A stretch of 55,681 nucleotides of DNA from DASUAO01 sp046484625 (GCA_046484625.1 JAWOIO010000240.1:1-55681), one strand, 5' to 3'. Positions 32,858-43,755 are shown, counted from the stretch's first letter. The notes: generated by a model not told the origin, from the sequence alone. Numbers and translations: made by a program.

Positions 32858-34501
32858 TCAGACCTGCTGGAGCGCCGCGTCACTGTGCTGCGCCTTGCAC
32901 AGCGACCGTTGGAGCTTGCCCGAGGAGGTCTTCGGCAATGAGCCCGCCTCCACGAGGACGACCTCGAGCGGGGGGATCCCGACCGCGTCGCAGACCCGGT
33001 CGATGATCTCGTCGCGCAGCACCTTCTGGTCGGTGCTCCGGGTCTCGGCGACGACGGTGATGCCTTCCTTGCCCCGTCGTCCCGCGGTCCCGAAGGCGAT
33101 GACGTTGCCCACCCGGACGCCGTCGACGGAGGCCGCAGCCCGCTCGATCTCCTCGGGGAACACGTTCCGGCCGCCCACGATGATCACGTCCTTGATCCGC
33201 CCGCAGACCACGACCTCGTCGTCGACGAGGTAGCCGAGGTCGCCGGTGCGCAGCCAGCCGTCGTGGAACGTCGCGGTGGTCACGTCGGGGCGGCCGTAGT
33301 AGCCCGGCGTCACCGAGGAGCCCCGCAGTTCCAGCTCCCCGACCTCGCGGTCGGCGCGCGGGGCTCCGGTCGCGGGGTCGCAGACCCGGAGGTCGAGGCC
33401 GCGCAGCGTCCGACCGAGGAACGGGAGGCGCCGGACCCGGTCACCGGTCGCGGGTGTCGCGACGCGGTCGTGCTCGAGCACGTCCGGGTCGACCGGATCC
33501 ACCGTCATCCCGGTGCCCGGCTCCGGGAAGGAGATCGCGAGCGTTGCCTCGGCCATCCCGTAGACGCAGAAGGCAGCCTTCGCGTCGAGACCGTGTGCGG
33601 CACCGGCGTCGAGGAACGACTCGACGGCGAGCGGGTCGATGGGCTCGGCACCGTTGAGGGCCATGCGCCACGTGGAGAGGTCGAGATCGTCGAGTCGGCG
33701 AAGCGCGCGCGCGGCGAGGGCGTACGCGAAGTTCGGGCCGCCCGTGATCGTGGCGTGCTCGTCGGAGAGCCACTGCATCCAGTCGCCCGGTGCGGCGAGG
33801 AAGTCCTGCGGCGCGGCGATCCCGAGGTCGAAGCCGGTCAGCATCGGCGTCATCAGTAGGCCGATGAGACCCATGTCGTGGTAGAGCGGGAGCCACGACA
33901 CCCCGACGTCGCCCTCACCGAGCGCGGCGCCCTCGACGATCGCGTCGATGTTGTCGACCACGCAGCGATGCGGGAGCATCACGCCCTTCGGATCCGACGT
34001 GGATCCGCTCGTGAACTGGATGATGGCGAGACGGTCGGGATCGTCGGTCGGGCGCTCCCACGCGGACCCCGACCCGCCGATCGAGTCGAGACGGACGATC
34101 GGTGGGCCGTCGACCGACACGAACTCCTCGAGCGCCGGGTCGACGACGACGAGCGAAGCGTCGGCGTTGGCGATGCGCCGCCGGGTCTGCCCGACGAACT
34201 CCTCGATCGACCCCAGGCGCATCGGCAGCGGCAGCGTGACCAGGGTGCCGCCCGCGAGCCAGACCGCCTGGATCGCGGTCACCAGCGGACGGGAGGTCGG
34301 GCCGATGAGGGCGACGTTCACCCCCGGTCCGACGCCGCGGGCCTGGAGGCCGGCCGCCATGGCGACGGCGTCCTCGTGGAGCGCGGCCCAGGGGACCCGC
34401 TCGGTGGGTGCCGCCGCGCCGCCGGTGCGAGCGGAGGCGAGGAAGGTGATGGCGCCCGATCGCTGGGTGGCAGCCTCGATGCGCGAGACGACAGAGGTCA
34501 C
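32858..34501 (-). CDS. Fatty-acyl-AMP ligase (FAAL), FadD32-like
   Basis: A 547-residue adenylating enzyme of the FAAL type, which makes acyl-AMP and usually hands it to an acyl carrier protein or polyketide synthase rather than CoA. Motifs are LAIIQFTSGSTSDPKGVM (P-loop), SWLPLYHDMGLIGLLMTPM (FAAL hallmark), VYGMAEATLAIS, GWLRTGDLGYLVDDEVVVCGRIKDVIIVGGRN and PKTSSGKLQRS. GTG 34501 is chosen; the frame is open upstream but the extra part is Arg/Pro-rich and not family-like. No polyketide synthase or carrier protein gene is in the window, so its partner must lie elsewhere. Confidence 0.9.
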   Translation of the reverse strand: MTSVVSRIEAATQRSGAITFLASARTGGAAAPTERVPWAALHEDAVAMAAGLQARGVGPGVNVALIGPTSRPLVTAIQAVWLAGGTLVTLPLPMRLGSIEEFVGQTRRRIANADASLVVVDPALEEFVSVDGPPIVRLDSIGGSGSAWERPTDDPDRLAIIQFTSGSTSDPKGVMLPHRCVVDNIDAIVEGAALGEGDVGVSWLPLYHDMGLIGLLMTPMLTGFDLGIAAPQDFLAAPGDWMQWLSDEHATITGGPNFAYALAARALRRLDDLDLSTWRMALNGAEPIDPLAVESFLDAGAAHGLDAKAAFCVYGMAEATLAISFPEPGTGMTVDPVDPDVLEHDRVATPATGDRVRRLPFLGRTLRGLDLRVCDPATGAPRADREVGELELRGSSVTPGYYGRPDVTTATFHDGWLRTGDLGYLVDDEVVVCGRIKDVIIVGGRNVFPEEIERAAASVDGVRVGNVIAFGTAGRRGKEGITVVAETRSTDQKVLRDEIIDRVCDAVGIPPLEVVLVEAGSLPKTSSGKLQRSLCKAQHSDAALQQV

Positions 34502-34618
34502 GAGTGCTCGGACTCGGGCTCGGCGTCGATCGTTACCTCGGTCCGGGTGCCCCGTGCTCGGGTCCCCATGCGTCCCCCTCGCGTTCGCCCACCGACCTGA
34601 CCTCGGGCGGCACCTCGG

Positions 34619-34636
34619 GCGGCCCCACGGGGCCGC
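34619..34636 (-). terminator. Hairpin terminator of the Mrp operon
   Basis: An 8-bp perfect stem (gcggcccc with ggggccgc) with a tight loop lies 11-28 bases past the stop of the last Mrp-operon gene and before the FAAL start. There is no T tract. It probably separates the antiporter operon from the FAAL gene. Confidence 0.5.
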
Positions 34637-34646
34637 ACCGGCCGGG

Positions 34647-34994
34647 TCAGGCTCGCGCGGACCCCCCGTCGGGCGCCAGCGCCGCCGCCGGATCGGCGAA
34701 GAACCGGGACCGGGGAAGGACGCGGTCGGCTCCCGCCGCCGTGGCCTCGGCGAGCAGCGGGGCGTCGACATGGGGGCCGAACGCCACGATGAGGCTCGCC
34801 GGGGCGAGGTCCCGCAGAGCCCCGATCTCGTCGCCGTGTCGGGCCAGGTCGACGATCACGACGTCAGGAGTGCGGCCGGCGGCCTCGTCGGCGCTCCTCA
34901 CCCACGTGACGTCGCCGAGCGCACCGAGGCGGGAGCGGTCCATCACGTCGTCGACGAGGCCCACCACGACCCGGCGGGGCTCGTGCCCGCTCAC
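34647..34994 (-). CDS. Small receiver-like protein, last gene of the Mrp operon
   Basis: A 115-residue protein that looks like a reduced CheY fold. It has VVVGLVDDVMDRSRL at the start, the strand-Asp pattern DVVIVDLARHGDEIGAL, then LIVAFGPHVDAPLLAEATAAGADRVLPRSRF. The conserved Lys of true receivers is not obvious, and the phosphoacceptor would be the Asp in IVDLA. It starts at GTG 34994 within the mnhG stop (4-base overlap), so it is made with the antiporter. It is not a standard Mrp subunit. A regulatory or assembly role is possible; I do not recognise a named family. Confidence 0.68.
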   Translation of the reverse strand: MSGHEPRRVVVGLVDDVMDRSRLGALGDVTWVRSADEAAGRTPDVVIVDLARHGDEIGALRDLAPASLIVAFGPHVDAPLLAEATAAGADRVLPRSRFFADPAAALAPDGGSARA

Positions 34995-35332
34995 TCCGGC
35001 GCCTCCGGACCCTGGGCGAGCTCGTCGACCGATGTCTCGGGACTGAGCTCGGTCCCCGCACGGTATGCGGCCCGCCCGACCATGTGCGCGCCGACCGGGG
35101 CGGTGATGAGCTGCAACGCGATCGCCAACCCGAGGGTGGCCGAGATGGACAGCTCATCCGCCGCGACGGATGCCCCCACGAGGATCAGGATGATCCCGAG
35201 CGTCGCGGGCTTGGTCGAGGCGTGCATCCGGGCGAACACGTCCGGGAACCGGTGCAGTCCCACCGAGGCCACCAACGTGAGCAGCGAACCCACGATCAGG
35301 AGCACGGCGCTGACGATCTCGAAGCCGGTCAC
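34991..35332 (-). CDS. mnhG: Na+/H+ antiporter subunit G
   Basis: A 113-residue, three-helix membrane subunit of the Mrp cation/proton antiporter. Family segments are VGLHRFPDVFARMHASTKPATLG and VLVG-type helix two (ILILVGASV), followed by QLITAPVGAHMVGRAAYR. Length matches MnhG (about 110-120). It starts at GTG 35332, 70 bases after mnhF, the only real gap in the operon. Confidence 0.92.
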   Translation of the reverse strand: MTGFEIVSAVLLIVGSLLTLVASVGLHRFPDVFARMHASTKPATLGIILILVGASVAADELSISATLGLAIALQLITAPVGAHMVGRAAYRAGTELSPETSVDELAQGPEAPE

Positions 35333-35402
35333 GGTCGCGCCACGCCCCGGACCCCGGGGTCCTGTGCCCGCCCGGCCGAGGGATCCGGCGCGCGACGGGC
35401 GC

Positions 35403-35666
35403 TCATGCGCCTCTCCGCTCGATGTATCGCGCGACGGTGACGGTGCCGAGGAAGCCCAGCAGGGCCGCGACGACGATGAGGCCGACGAACGGGTTGGCGC
35501 CGACGCGGGCAGTGAGCACGCCCAGCCCTGCGACGACCACGATCAGGAGCGAATCGAGCGCGACGATCCGGTCGGCCAGGGACGATCCCCGGCGCAGCAG
35601 GCGGGCCACACAGAGCGCCGCCGAGAGGGAGAGAATCCCGAAGCACACGGAGGTGATGGCGTTCAT
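35403..35666 (-). CDS. mnhF: Na+/H+ antiporter subunit F
   Basis: An 87-residue, three-helix membrane subunit of the Mrp complex. The family pattern is clear: ALCVARLLRRGSSLADRIVALDSLLIVVVAG, followed by VGLIVVAALLGFLGTVTVARYIERR. ATG 35666 overlaps the mnhE stop by 4 bases. The product is short but matches the normal MnhF size of about 90. Confidence 0.92.
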   Translation of the reverse strand: MNAITSVCFGILSLSAALCVARLLRRGSSLADRIVALDSLLIVVVAGLGVLTARVGANPFVGLIVVAALLGFLGTVTVARYIERRGA

Positions 35667-36199
35667 CGCGCCTCTCCACCGAGCGGGGGGGACGAGGCGC
35701 TGTTCGTGAGCCCCGCGATCGCCTCCGGGCTGCCGAACGCCTTGATGACCAGGACCGCGAGCTCGCCGACATCGCGTCGTACCGACTCGATGTCGCGGAG
35801 GTGGAGGACGTGGATGTAGAGCATCTCCCCGTCGCGATCCACCTCGAGCGTGAGGGTCCCCGGCGTCAGCGAGACCGAGTTCGCCACGATCATCCGGACG
35901 AGGTCGGAGGTGCCCCGTACGGGGACGGCCACGATCCCCTCGTTGATCCGGTTGCGGGGCGTGATCACCTCCCACGCGACGATGGCGCTCGCGGCGATCA
36001 GACGCCAGGCGAACACGACGACGAGGCGCGCGGTGGCGATCGGGCGGAAGCGCGGCCTGAACCCGTGCTCGATCGGGAAGACCACGAGCATCGCGGTGGC
36101 GATGAACGCACCCGCGAGCAGGTTGGCGACGTCGAACCGGCCCCAGAGCGCGGCCCACACCATGCTGAGCCAGCCGACCACGAGGAGACGTGCCGTCAC
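35663..36199 (-). CDS. mnhE: Na+/H+ antiporter subunit E
   Basis: A 178-residue Mrp subunit with two N-terminal helices (LLVVGWLSMVWAALWG and LLAGAFIATAMLVVF) and a soluble C-terminal domain. The family-typical VANSVSLTPGTLTLEVDRDGEMLYIHVL is present around residues 105-132. It starts at GTG 36199, overlapping the mnhD stop by 4 bases, and ends over the mnhF start. Confidence 0.93.
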   Translation of the reverse strand: MTARLLVVGWLSMVWAALWGRFDVANLLAGAFIATAMLVVFPIEHGFRPRFRPIATARLVVVFAWRLIAASAIVAWEVITPRNRINEGIVAVPVRGTSDLVRMIVANSVSLTPGTLTLEVDRDGEMLYIHVLHLRDIESVRRDVGELAVLVIKAFGSPEAIAGLTNSASSPPLGGEAR

Positions 36200-37671
36200 C
36201 GCTGGAGCACCTCCCGCACGTACGCGGTCGGCTCGAGGAGATCGGCGGCGGCGCGCCTGCTCAGGTCGTAGATCGGGCGCGCGCTCACCGCGATCGCGAG
36301 ACTCATCGCCACCACCACTGCGGTCGTGGCGGTCATCAGCCGGGGCGTGCGGAGCCGCGTTGCGCCGACTGGTGGCTTCGGCTCGACCTCACCCCAGAAC
36401 ACGCCCGACCAGATCTTCGTCATCGAGAACAGCGTGAGGAGACTGACGAGCAGGCTCACACCGACCACGACGAAGCGGTCGGCGGCGAACCCGGCGTCCG
36501 CGAGCGCCAGCTTGCCGACGAACCCCGAGAACGGAGGGATGCCCGCGAGGCTCAGTGCGGGGAGCAGGAAGAGCAACGCGAGCAAGGGGGATGACCGCGC
36601 GAGTCCGCTGAGGCGGTCGAGCGCTCCCGTGCCGGTCGCGTGCTCGACCAGACCTCCCGACAGGAACAACGCCGTCTTCACCACGATGTGGTGGACGATA
36701 TAGAAGATCGCGGCGGCGACCCCCGCCACGGTGAACAGGGCCAATCCGAGGACCATGTAGCCGATCTGACTCACGATGTGGAAGCTCAAGATCCGCTTGA
36801 TGTCGTTCTGCGCGATGGCGCCGAGTACGCCGACGAGCATGGTGAGGCCGGCGATCGTGAGCAACAGCGTCGACGGTCCACCGAAGTCCGGCAGGAACAC
36901 CAGCGTCTCGACCCGGATCATCGCGTACACGCCGACCTTGGTCAGCAGAGCGGCGAAGATCGCGGTGATGGGGGTCGGCGCCGTCGGATAGGAGTCGGGG
37001 AGCCAGAAGAACAAGGGGAAGATCGCCGCCTTGATGCCGAAGACGACGAGGAACAGCAGCGCGAACGCGGTCCGCAACCCCGACGGGACGGTGGAGATCT
37101 TCTCTGCGAGATCCGCGAGGTTGACGGTGCCCGTCGCGGCGTAGACGAGCCCGACCGCGATCAGGAACAGCATCGAGGCGAAGAGGCTGATCACGGCGTA
37201 GGTCATGCCGGAGCGGACCTGCTCGCGTGTCGCACCGAGGGTGATGAGCACGTAGCTCGCGGTGAGCATGACCTCGAAGGCCACGAAGAGATCGAAGAGA
37301 TCGCCGGCCAGGAACGCGAGGAAGATGCCGGTGCCGAGGATCAAGTAGACGGGATGGAAGATCGTCGATTCGGTGTCGGTCCCACGCTGGCCGATCGCGT
37401 AGACCAGGACGCACAGCAGCATGGCCGAGGAGACCACGAGCATGATCGCCGTGAACAGGTCGGCGACCAGTGTGATCCCGAACGGGGCGGGGAGGTCTCC
37501 GACCTGGGTCGCGAGGGGCCCGTGGCCGTCCACCTCCACCAGGAGCACGACGCTGCCGACGAGAGCGAGGGCGAAGGTTGTGACCGCGACGGCGCGCTGC
37601 ACGTCGCGGCGACGCCGCGCGAGCAGGGCCACGGCGGCGCCGAGCAACGGACCTGCGACCAGGAGGACCAT
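36196..37671 (-). CDS. mnhD: Na+/H+ antiporter subunit D
   Basis: A 491-residue membrane subunit homologous to the proton-pumping NuoM/NuoN proteins of complex I. About 14 helices are seen. Landmarks are FVAFEVMLTASYVLITLG with the conserved transmembrane Glu, GIKAAIFPLFFWLPDSYPTAPTPITAIFAALLTKVGVY with the pumping Lys residues, and KRILSFHIVSQIGYMVLGL. ATG 37671 follows gaggg by six bases and lies 8 bases after the mnhC stop. A TTG at 37683 would overlap that stop by 4 bases but has no better ribosome site. Confidence 0.94.
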   Translation of the reverse strand: MVLLVAGPLLGAAVALLARRRRDVQRAVAVTTFALALVGSVVLLVEVDGHGPLATQVGDLPAPFGITLVADLFTAIMLVVSSAMLLCVLVYAIGQRGTDTESTIFHPVYLILGTGIFLAFLAGDLFDLFVAFEVMLTASYVLITLGATREQVRSGMTYAVISLFASMLFLIAVGLVYAATGTVNLADLAEKISTVPSGLRTAFALLFLVVFGIKAAIFPLFFWLPDSYPTAPTPITAIFAALLTKVGVYAMIRVETLVFLPDFGGPSTLLLTIAGLTMLVGVLGAIAQNDIKRILSFHIVSQIGYMVLGLALFTVAGVAAAIFYIVHHIVVKTALFLSGGLVEHATGTGALDRLSGLARSSPLLALLFLLPALSLAGIPPFSGFVGKLALADAGFAADRFVVVGVSLLVSLLTLFSMTKIWSGVFWGEVEPKPPVGATRLRTPRLMTATTAVVVAMSLAIAVSARPIYDLSRRAAADLLEPTAYVREVLQR

Positions 37672-37679
37672 CGTGTCCC

Positions 37680-38057
37680 TCAAGGCGAGGGCCGGTCCTT
37701 GCTGCGGCGTTGGGCGAGACGCGCGATGCGCTTGTCCTCCCGGTCGTCCTCGCCCTGATCGTCGTGGGTGAGCTGCCAGCTCCGGTAGGCGAGCGCGAGC
37801 AGGAAGGCTGTCACCCCGAAGGTGATCACGATCGCCGTGAGGATCATCGCCTGGACGAGCGGATCGGCGAAGCCCCCCTCGCCCTCGCCGATGATCGGCG
37901 AGCCACCTGCGCCTCCGCCCGCAGTGAGCAGCACGAGATTGGCGCCGTGGCTCATGAGCGCGAATCCGAAGATGACGCGGGTCAGCTGCCGTTGGAGGAC
38001 GAGATAGGTGCCGCAGCTCACGAGCACCCCTGCGCCGAGGGCGAGGATCACGGTCAT
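37680..38057 (-). CDS. mnhC: Na+/H+ antiporter subunit C
   Basis: A 125-residue, three-helix subunit homologous to NuoK of complex I. Segments include ILALGAGVLVSCGTYLVLQRQLTRVIFGFALMSHGANLVLL and DPLVQAMILTAIVITFGVTAFLLALAYR. The charged C-terminal tail of about 25 residues is cytoplasmic. ATG 38057 overlaps the mnhB stop by 4 bases. Confidence 0.93.
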   Translation of the reverse strand: MTVILALGAGVLVSCGTYLVLQRQLTRVIFGFALMSHGANLVLLTAGGGAGGSPIIGEGEGGFADPLVQAMILTAIVITFGVTAFLLALAYRSWQLTHDDQGEDDREDKRIARLAQRRSKDRPSP

Positions 38058-38481
38058 TCCTCGGGCTCCTCGCCGAGGTGCTCCACGATCGTGAGCACGA
38101 CCCCGAGCACGACGAGGAACACGCCGACGTCGAAGGCGAGCGCCGACGTCGCTTTCACCGTGTCGAACACGGGGAGGTGCACGCTGAGCGTTCCCGACTC
38201 CAGGAACTCTCCACCAGCGAGCATCGACGCAAGTCCCGTCGCGACCGCCACGATCAGGCCGAGCGCGACGATGGTCTCCGGGTTCGCCGGTCCCCCGCGT
38301 TGCTGCGGGTCGAAACCCGTGGCCACGTCGTGGAGGACGAACGCAGCACCGGCGACGAGGCCGGCGACGAACCCGCCGCCCGGCGCGTTGTGTCCCGAGA
38401 AGAGGAAGAACAGCGCCACCAACAGGACCGTGTGGAAGACCGCGCGAACGCTGACGTCGAGGATGAGAGAACGAGACCCGT

Positions 38482-38485
<4 letters not shown>
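38054..38485 (-). CDS. mnhB: Na+/H+ antiporter subunit B
   Basis: A 143-residue, four-helix Mrp subunit. The hallmark FLFSGHNAPGGGFVAGLVAGAAFVLHDVATG lies at residues 27-57, followed by ALAFDVGVFLVVLGVVLTIVEHL near the end. It starts at ATG 38485 in the mnhA stop (4-base overlap) and ends over the mnhC start. Confidence 0.94.
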
Positions 38486-40842
<2,357 letters not shown>

Positions 40843-40986
40843 TCATGTCCCGCCCTGAGCTCCTCGCGCATCGCGGGCGAGCGTACCTGGCGACTTACGC
40901 GGACCCGCCCTGGGCAGGTTCGCGGCGCTGCACCCGGGAAGGGCGTGCGCTGCCGGTATCGTGTCGGGGAGAGAGAGGATGCCGAC

Positions 40987-41823
40987 GTGACCGCACCGAT
41001 GGACGACCGCCAGAAGCGAGCCGTGATCGCCGTCGTCGCGATCTTCGCGGGTGGGATCGCACTCATCGTGCTCCTGATCGTCCTGGCGAGCGGCGGTGAC
41101 GACACCAAGCGGGTCAACACGGCGTCGGATCGCACCACGACCACCTCGTCCACGGTCGCGACGACGACCACGCTGCCGCCGACCACGACGACGTTCGCTC
41201 CGCTCACTGTCCCGCCCCCACCACCGACCGCCGCTCCGCCGACCGTCGTCGTGATCCCGCCCACGAGCCCGCCCACGAGCCCGCCCACGAGCCCGCCCAC
41301 GACCGCGCCCACGACCACCACCACGAGCCCGAGCCCGTCGAAGCAGCTCGCCGCCGCGATCGAGACCGCCCTCAACGGCGGCGTCCCACCGGGCCCCGAC
41401 GATCCCACGCGGGTCAAGGTCACCGTCCCGGCCAACCCCGACAACCCCGACAAGACGATCGAGGTCGACTGGGACCTCCCGGCCGACTTCCCGTTGGACC
41501 CGGCCAAGTGGACCGACGACCAGTTCGCCCAGGTACGGCAGGAGGCGTTGACGATCCTCGCCACCGTCCGGGATGCCAACCTGCCCGGGGAGCAGGAGAT
41601 CAAGGTCCGCGGGTTCGTCCGCGACCCCAAGGACGAGGACCTGACCCTGCGGATCGTCCGGATCGTCTACGCCCGCGCCACGATCGGCGACCCCGCCACG
41701 TTCCCCACCTTCGAGAATGTGTTCGACGTGCCGCCGGCGATCACGGCCGACGTGGACCCGGCCTACGTGCCGCCCGCGCCGCCGACGACCACATCGTCAT
41801 CCACGACCAGCACGACGACCTGA
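40987..41823 (+). CDS. Membrane-anchored Thr/Pro-rich protein
   Basis: A 278-residue protein I cannot assign to a family. A short cytoplasmic start (TAPMDDRQKRA) leads into one helix (AVIAVVAIFAGGIALIVLLIVLAS, about residues 13-36). Residues 45-120 form a low-complexity Thr/Pro/Ser linker with PTSP repeats, likely cell-wall spanning. A folded outer domain of about 140 residues follows (WDLPADFPLDPAKWTDDQFAQVRQEALTILATV, then EIKVRGFVRDP), and the end is again Thr-rich. GTG 40987 has the ribosome site gagagagagg. It stands alone between the Mrp operon and the FrhB-like gene. Confidence 0.72.
   Translation: MTAPMDDRQKRAVIAVVAIFAGGIALIVLLIVLASGGDDTKRVNTASDRTTTTSSTVATTTTLPPTTTTFAPLTVPPPPPTAAPPTVVVIPPTSPPTSPPTSPPTTAPTTTTTSPSPSKQLAAAIETALNGGVPPGPDDPTRVKVTVPANPDNPDKTIEVDWDLPADFPLDPAKWTDDQFAQVRQEALTILATVRDANLPGEQEIKVRGFVRDPKDEDLTLRIVRIVYARATIGDPATFPTFENVFDVPPAITADVDPAYVPPAPPTTTSSSTTSTTT
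41258..41305 (+). repeat. 12-bp tandem repeat coding for PTSP units
   Basis: The unit cgcccacgagcc is repeated three times exactly (41258-41293) with an imperfect fourth copy. It lies in frame inside the Thr/Pro linker of the anchored protein, so changes in copy number would alter linker length without breaking the gene. Confidence 0.85.
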
Positions 41824-41836
41824 CCCCTCTCGGGGC

Positions 41837-41883
41837 TTCTCGGCACGCTGGTTGTTGCCAGCCAACACTGAGCGTGCCGAGAA
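41837..41883. terminator. Bidirectional terminator between convergent genes
   Basis: A 13-bp perfect inverted repeat (ttctcggcacgct at 41837-41849, with 41871-41883) encloses a 21-base loop. It lies in the 87-base gap between the convergent Thr/Pro-rich and FrhB-like genes, and can fold on either transcript. Confidence 0.65.
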
Positions 41884-41910
41884 CGCTCGGGCGGCCACGC
41901 TGCGCCCCGC

Positions 41911-43029
41911 TCAGCTCCCGATGAGGCGGGGCTCGGCGACCGCGAACTCGGGCCATCGCTTGCGGGACTTCGCCGACAGCTTGTGGAGCAGCTCAATGGC
42001 GCCGGGGTCGTCGTCGCCGGGGCGGGTCTCGATCCAGCCGTCGCGCAGCATCGCGTCCATGAGGTCGCGGCCGATATCGGTGCGCACGATCGTCAGGGTC
42101 CAGTCGTTGAAGGCTCCGATCCCTCCCGTCGAGATGTCGGCGTGCTCGGCCGCGAAGTCCGGGCACATCTTGCAGCCCTCGCGCGTCCAGGCGTGGCACT
42201 CCTTCAGCGGGATCTCGTGGTATGAGTCGTCGTGCAACCAGATCTGGAGCCGACCCTTGATGTTCATCTTCTTGATGTCGGCCCGGGCCAGGCCGTACTT
42301 CGCCTCGATGAGCTCGTCGAAGATCGCGTCGTCGAAGGTCTTCGAGCAGAGCAGCCCGATGTTGAGGCTCAGGCGGCGGCCGACCTTGCCGACCCGGCGC
42401 TGCCGCATGATCGCCGGCGACGACGACTGGCAGCTCATCCCGACGAGCGCGATGCGCTCGGCTCCGCCCTCGACGGCATCGGCGTACGCCAGCGTGTTGG
42501 CGGAGTAGGTGTAGCGGCTGCCGGCTGAGGCGATGATGTCGTCCTTGGTGCGCGCAACACCCGGGACGGCCTTCCACGTCGAGCCGTCCCCCTCGAGGTA
42601 GGAGACGAGCGCCGCGTCGATGATGTCGTGCTCGATCGCATACAGCAGCAGGGCCGAGACCAGCCCGCCGTCCTGTCCCACCTCGTGCAGCACGGGGTCG
42701 GTGGCGCGGGCCAGGACGATGTCCTTGGAGATGCCGGAGACCTCCTCGGGGGCACGGACCCGACCGAAGAGGAACTCGTCGGCCTCGGACTCCCACGACC
42801 GGAACCGCGGGCACGCGCGGGTGCACGTGGTGCAGCCCTTCTGCCCGTGCGAGCAGTCGTCGGGCCCGAAGCCCTCCTCGGTCTGGAAGGGCTTGTAGAT
42901 GCCCTGGTCGTCGCGGTAGCCGAGCACGTCGTGCGGGCAGACGATGACGCATCCCGCGCAGCCGGTGCACAGGCCGGTGGTGACGACCTCGTCGTACAGG
43001 TGGCTCCATTGGAACTTCTCGGGGGGCAT
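41911..43029 (-). CDS. Ferredoxin-FrhB fusion: F420 hydrogenase/dehydrogenase beta-subunit family protein
   Basis: A 372-residue iron-sulfur flavoprotein. The N-terminal 95 residues hold two cluster-binding stretches: CTGCAGCVIVCP and, after a linker with one more Cys, CTTCTRACP. The rest is the FrhB/FdhB domain (FAD and F420 binding in characterised relatives), with GQDGGLVSALLLYAIEH, GMSCQSSSPAIM and the further Cys-rich region CHAWTREGCKMCPDF. The likely role is electron transfer between ferredoxin and F420 or another carrier. No hydrogenase or dehydrogenase partner is in the window, so it is an orphan. It is isolated on the minus strand. Confidence 0.85.
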   Translation of the reverse strand: MPPEKFQWSHLYDEVVTTGLCTGCAGCVIVCPHDVLGYRDDQGIYKPFQTEEGFGPDDCSHGQKGCTTCTRACPRFRSWESEADEFLFGRVRAPEEVSGISKDIVLARATDPVLHEVGQDGGLVSALLLYAIEHDIIDAALVSYLEGDGSTWKAVPGVARTKDDIIASAGSRYTYSANTLAYADAVEGGAERIALVGMSCQSSSPAIMRQRRVGKVGRRLSLNIGLLCSKTFDDAIFDELIEAKYGLARADIKKMNIKGRLQIWLHDDSYHEIPLKECHAWTREGCKMCPDFAAEHADISTGGIGAFNDWTLTIVRTDIGRDLMDAMLRDGWIETRPGDDDPGAIELLHKLSAKSRKRWPEFAVAEPRLIGS

Positions 43030-43065
43030 GGTCGCAGTCTGCCATGTGCTCCGTAGGCTTGGCCC

Positions 43066-43755
43066 ATGACCGCGTGGCGACCCAACACCCGACTCGTCGG
43101 GCTGCTCACGCTGCTGCTCCCGGCCGCGGCGGTCGTGGCGATGGTGCGGGCCGTCGCGTTCGCGCAGCGCCTCGTCGCCTTGGGCTCGTCCGACGGGGCC
43201 GACTTCCGGGCCCGGGCTCGTGACGCCGACGAGTTCGTTGCCTCGACCGACCTCGCCCTGGGACTGACGGTGCTCGTCGTGGCCCCGGTCTTCGTGACCT
43301 GGATGTGGCGTGCGGCCAAGAACCAGCAGGCGCTCGGCCGGGCGCCCGAGCGGCTGGGTCCCGGCTGGGCGATCGGCGGCTGGTTCATCCCCCTCGCGAA
43401 CCTCGTGATCCCCGTGCTCATCGTCCAGGACCTCTGGCGGGGGAGCTCGGTCTCGATCGCGCGCGGTGACCCGCGTTGGCGGATCGCCGATCGGTCGTGG
43501 CTCGTCGGAGGATGGTGGGGGCTGTTCCTCGGGGCGCTGCTCGCGATCTCGGGTGAACCGGCCGACTCGCCCGGTCTGCGCCTCGCATTCCTCGAGCAGC
43601 GCAATGCACTGGCGCTCATCGGCTCGCTCGCGTGCGCCACCGCGGCGGTGCTCGGGCTCCTCGTCGTGCGCGAGCTGAGCCGTCGCCAGGAGGAGTGCCG
43701 CCGCGTGCAGGAGGTCGCCGCCCCCGCGACGGCCGCCGGCGTGCCGGCGTCCTAG
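43066..43755 (+). CDS. DUF4328 domain membrane protein
   Basis: A 229-residue membrane protein with about five helices. The family signature covers WMWRAAKNQQALGRAPERLGPGWAIGGWFIPLANLVIPVLIVQDLWRGSS, here around residues 84-135. Function of the family is unknown. Start is ATG 43066, 36 bases from the divergent FrhB-like gene. The stop lies at the edge of a short duplication shared with the end of csoR. Confidence 0.83.
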   Translation: MTAWRPNTRLVGLLTLLLPAAAVVAMVRAVAFAQRLVALGSSDGADFRARARDADEFVASTDLALGLTVLVVAPVFVTWMWRAAKNQQALGRAPERLGPGWAIGGWFIPLANLVIPVLIVQDLWRGSSVSIARGDPRWRIADRSWLVGGWWGLFLGALLAISGEPADSPGLRLAFLEQRNALALIGSLACATAAVLGLLVVRELSRRQEECRRVQEVAAPATAAGVPAS

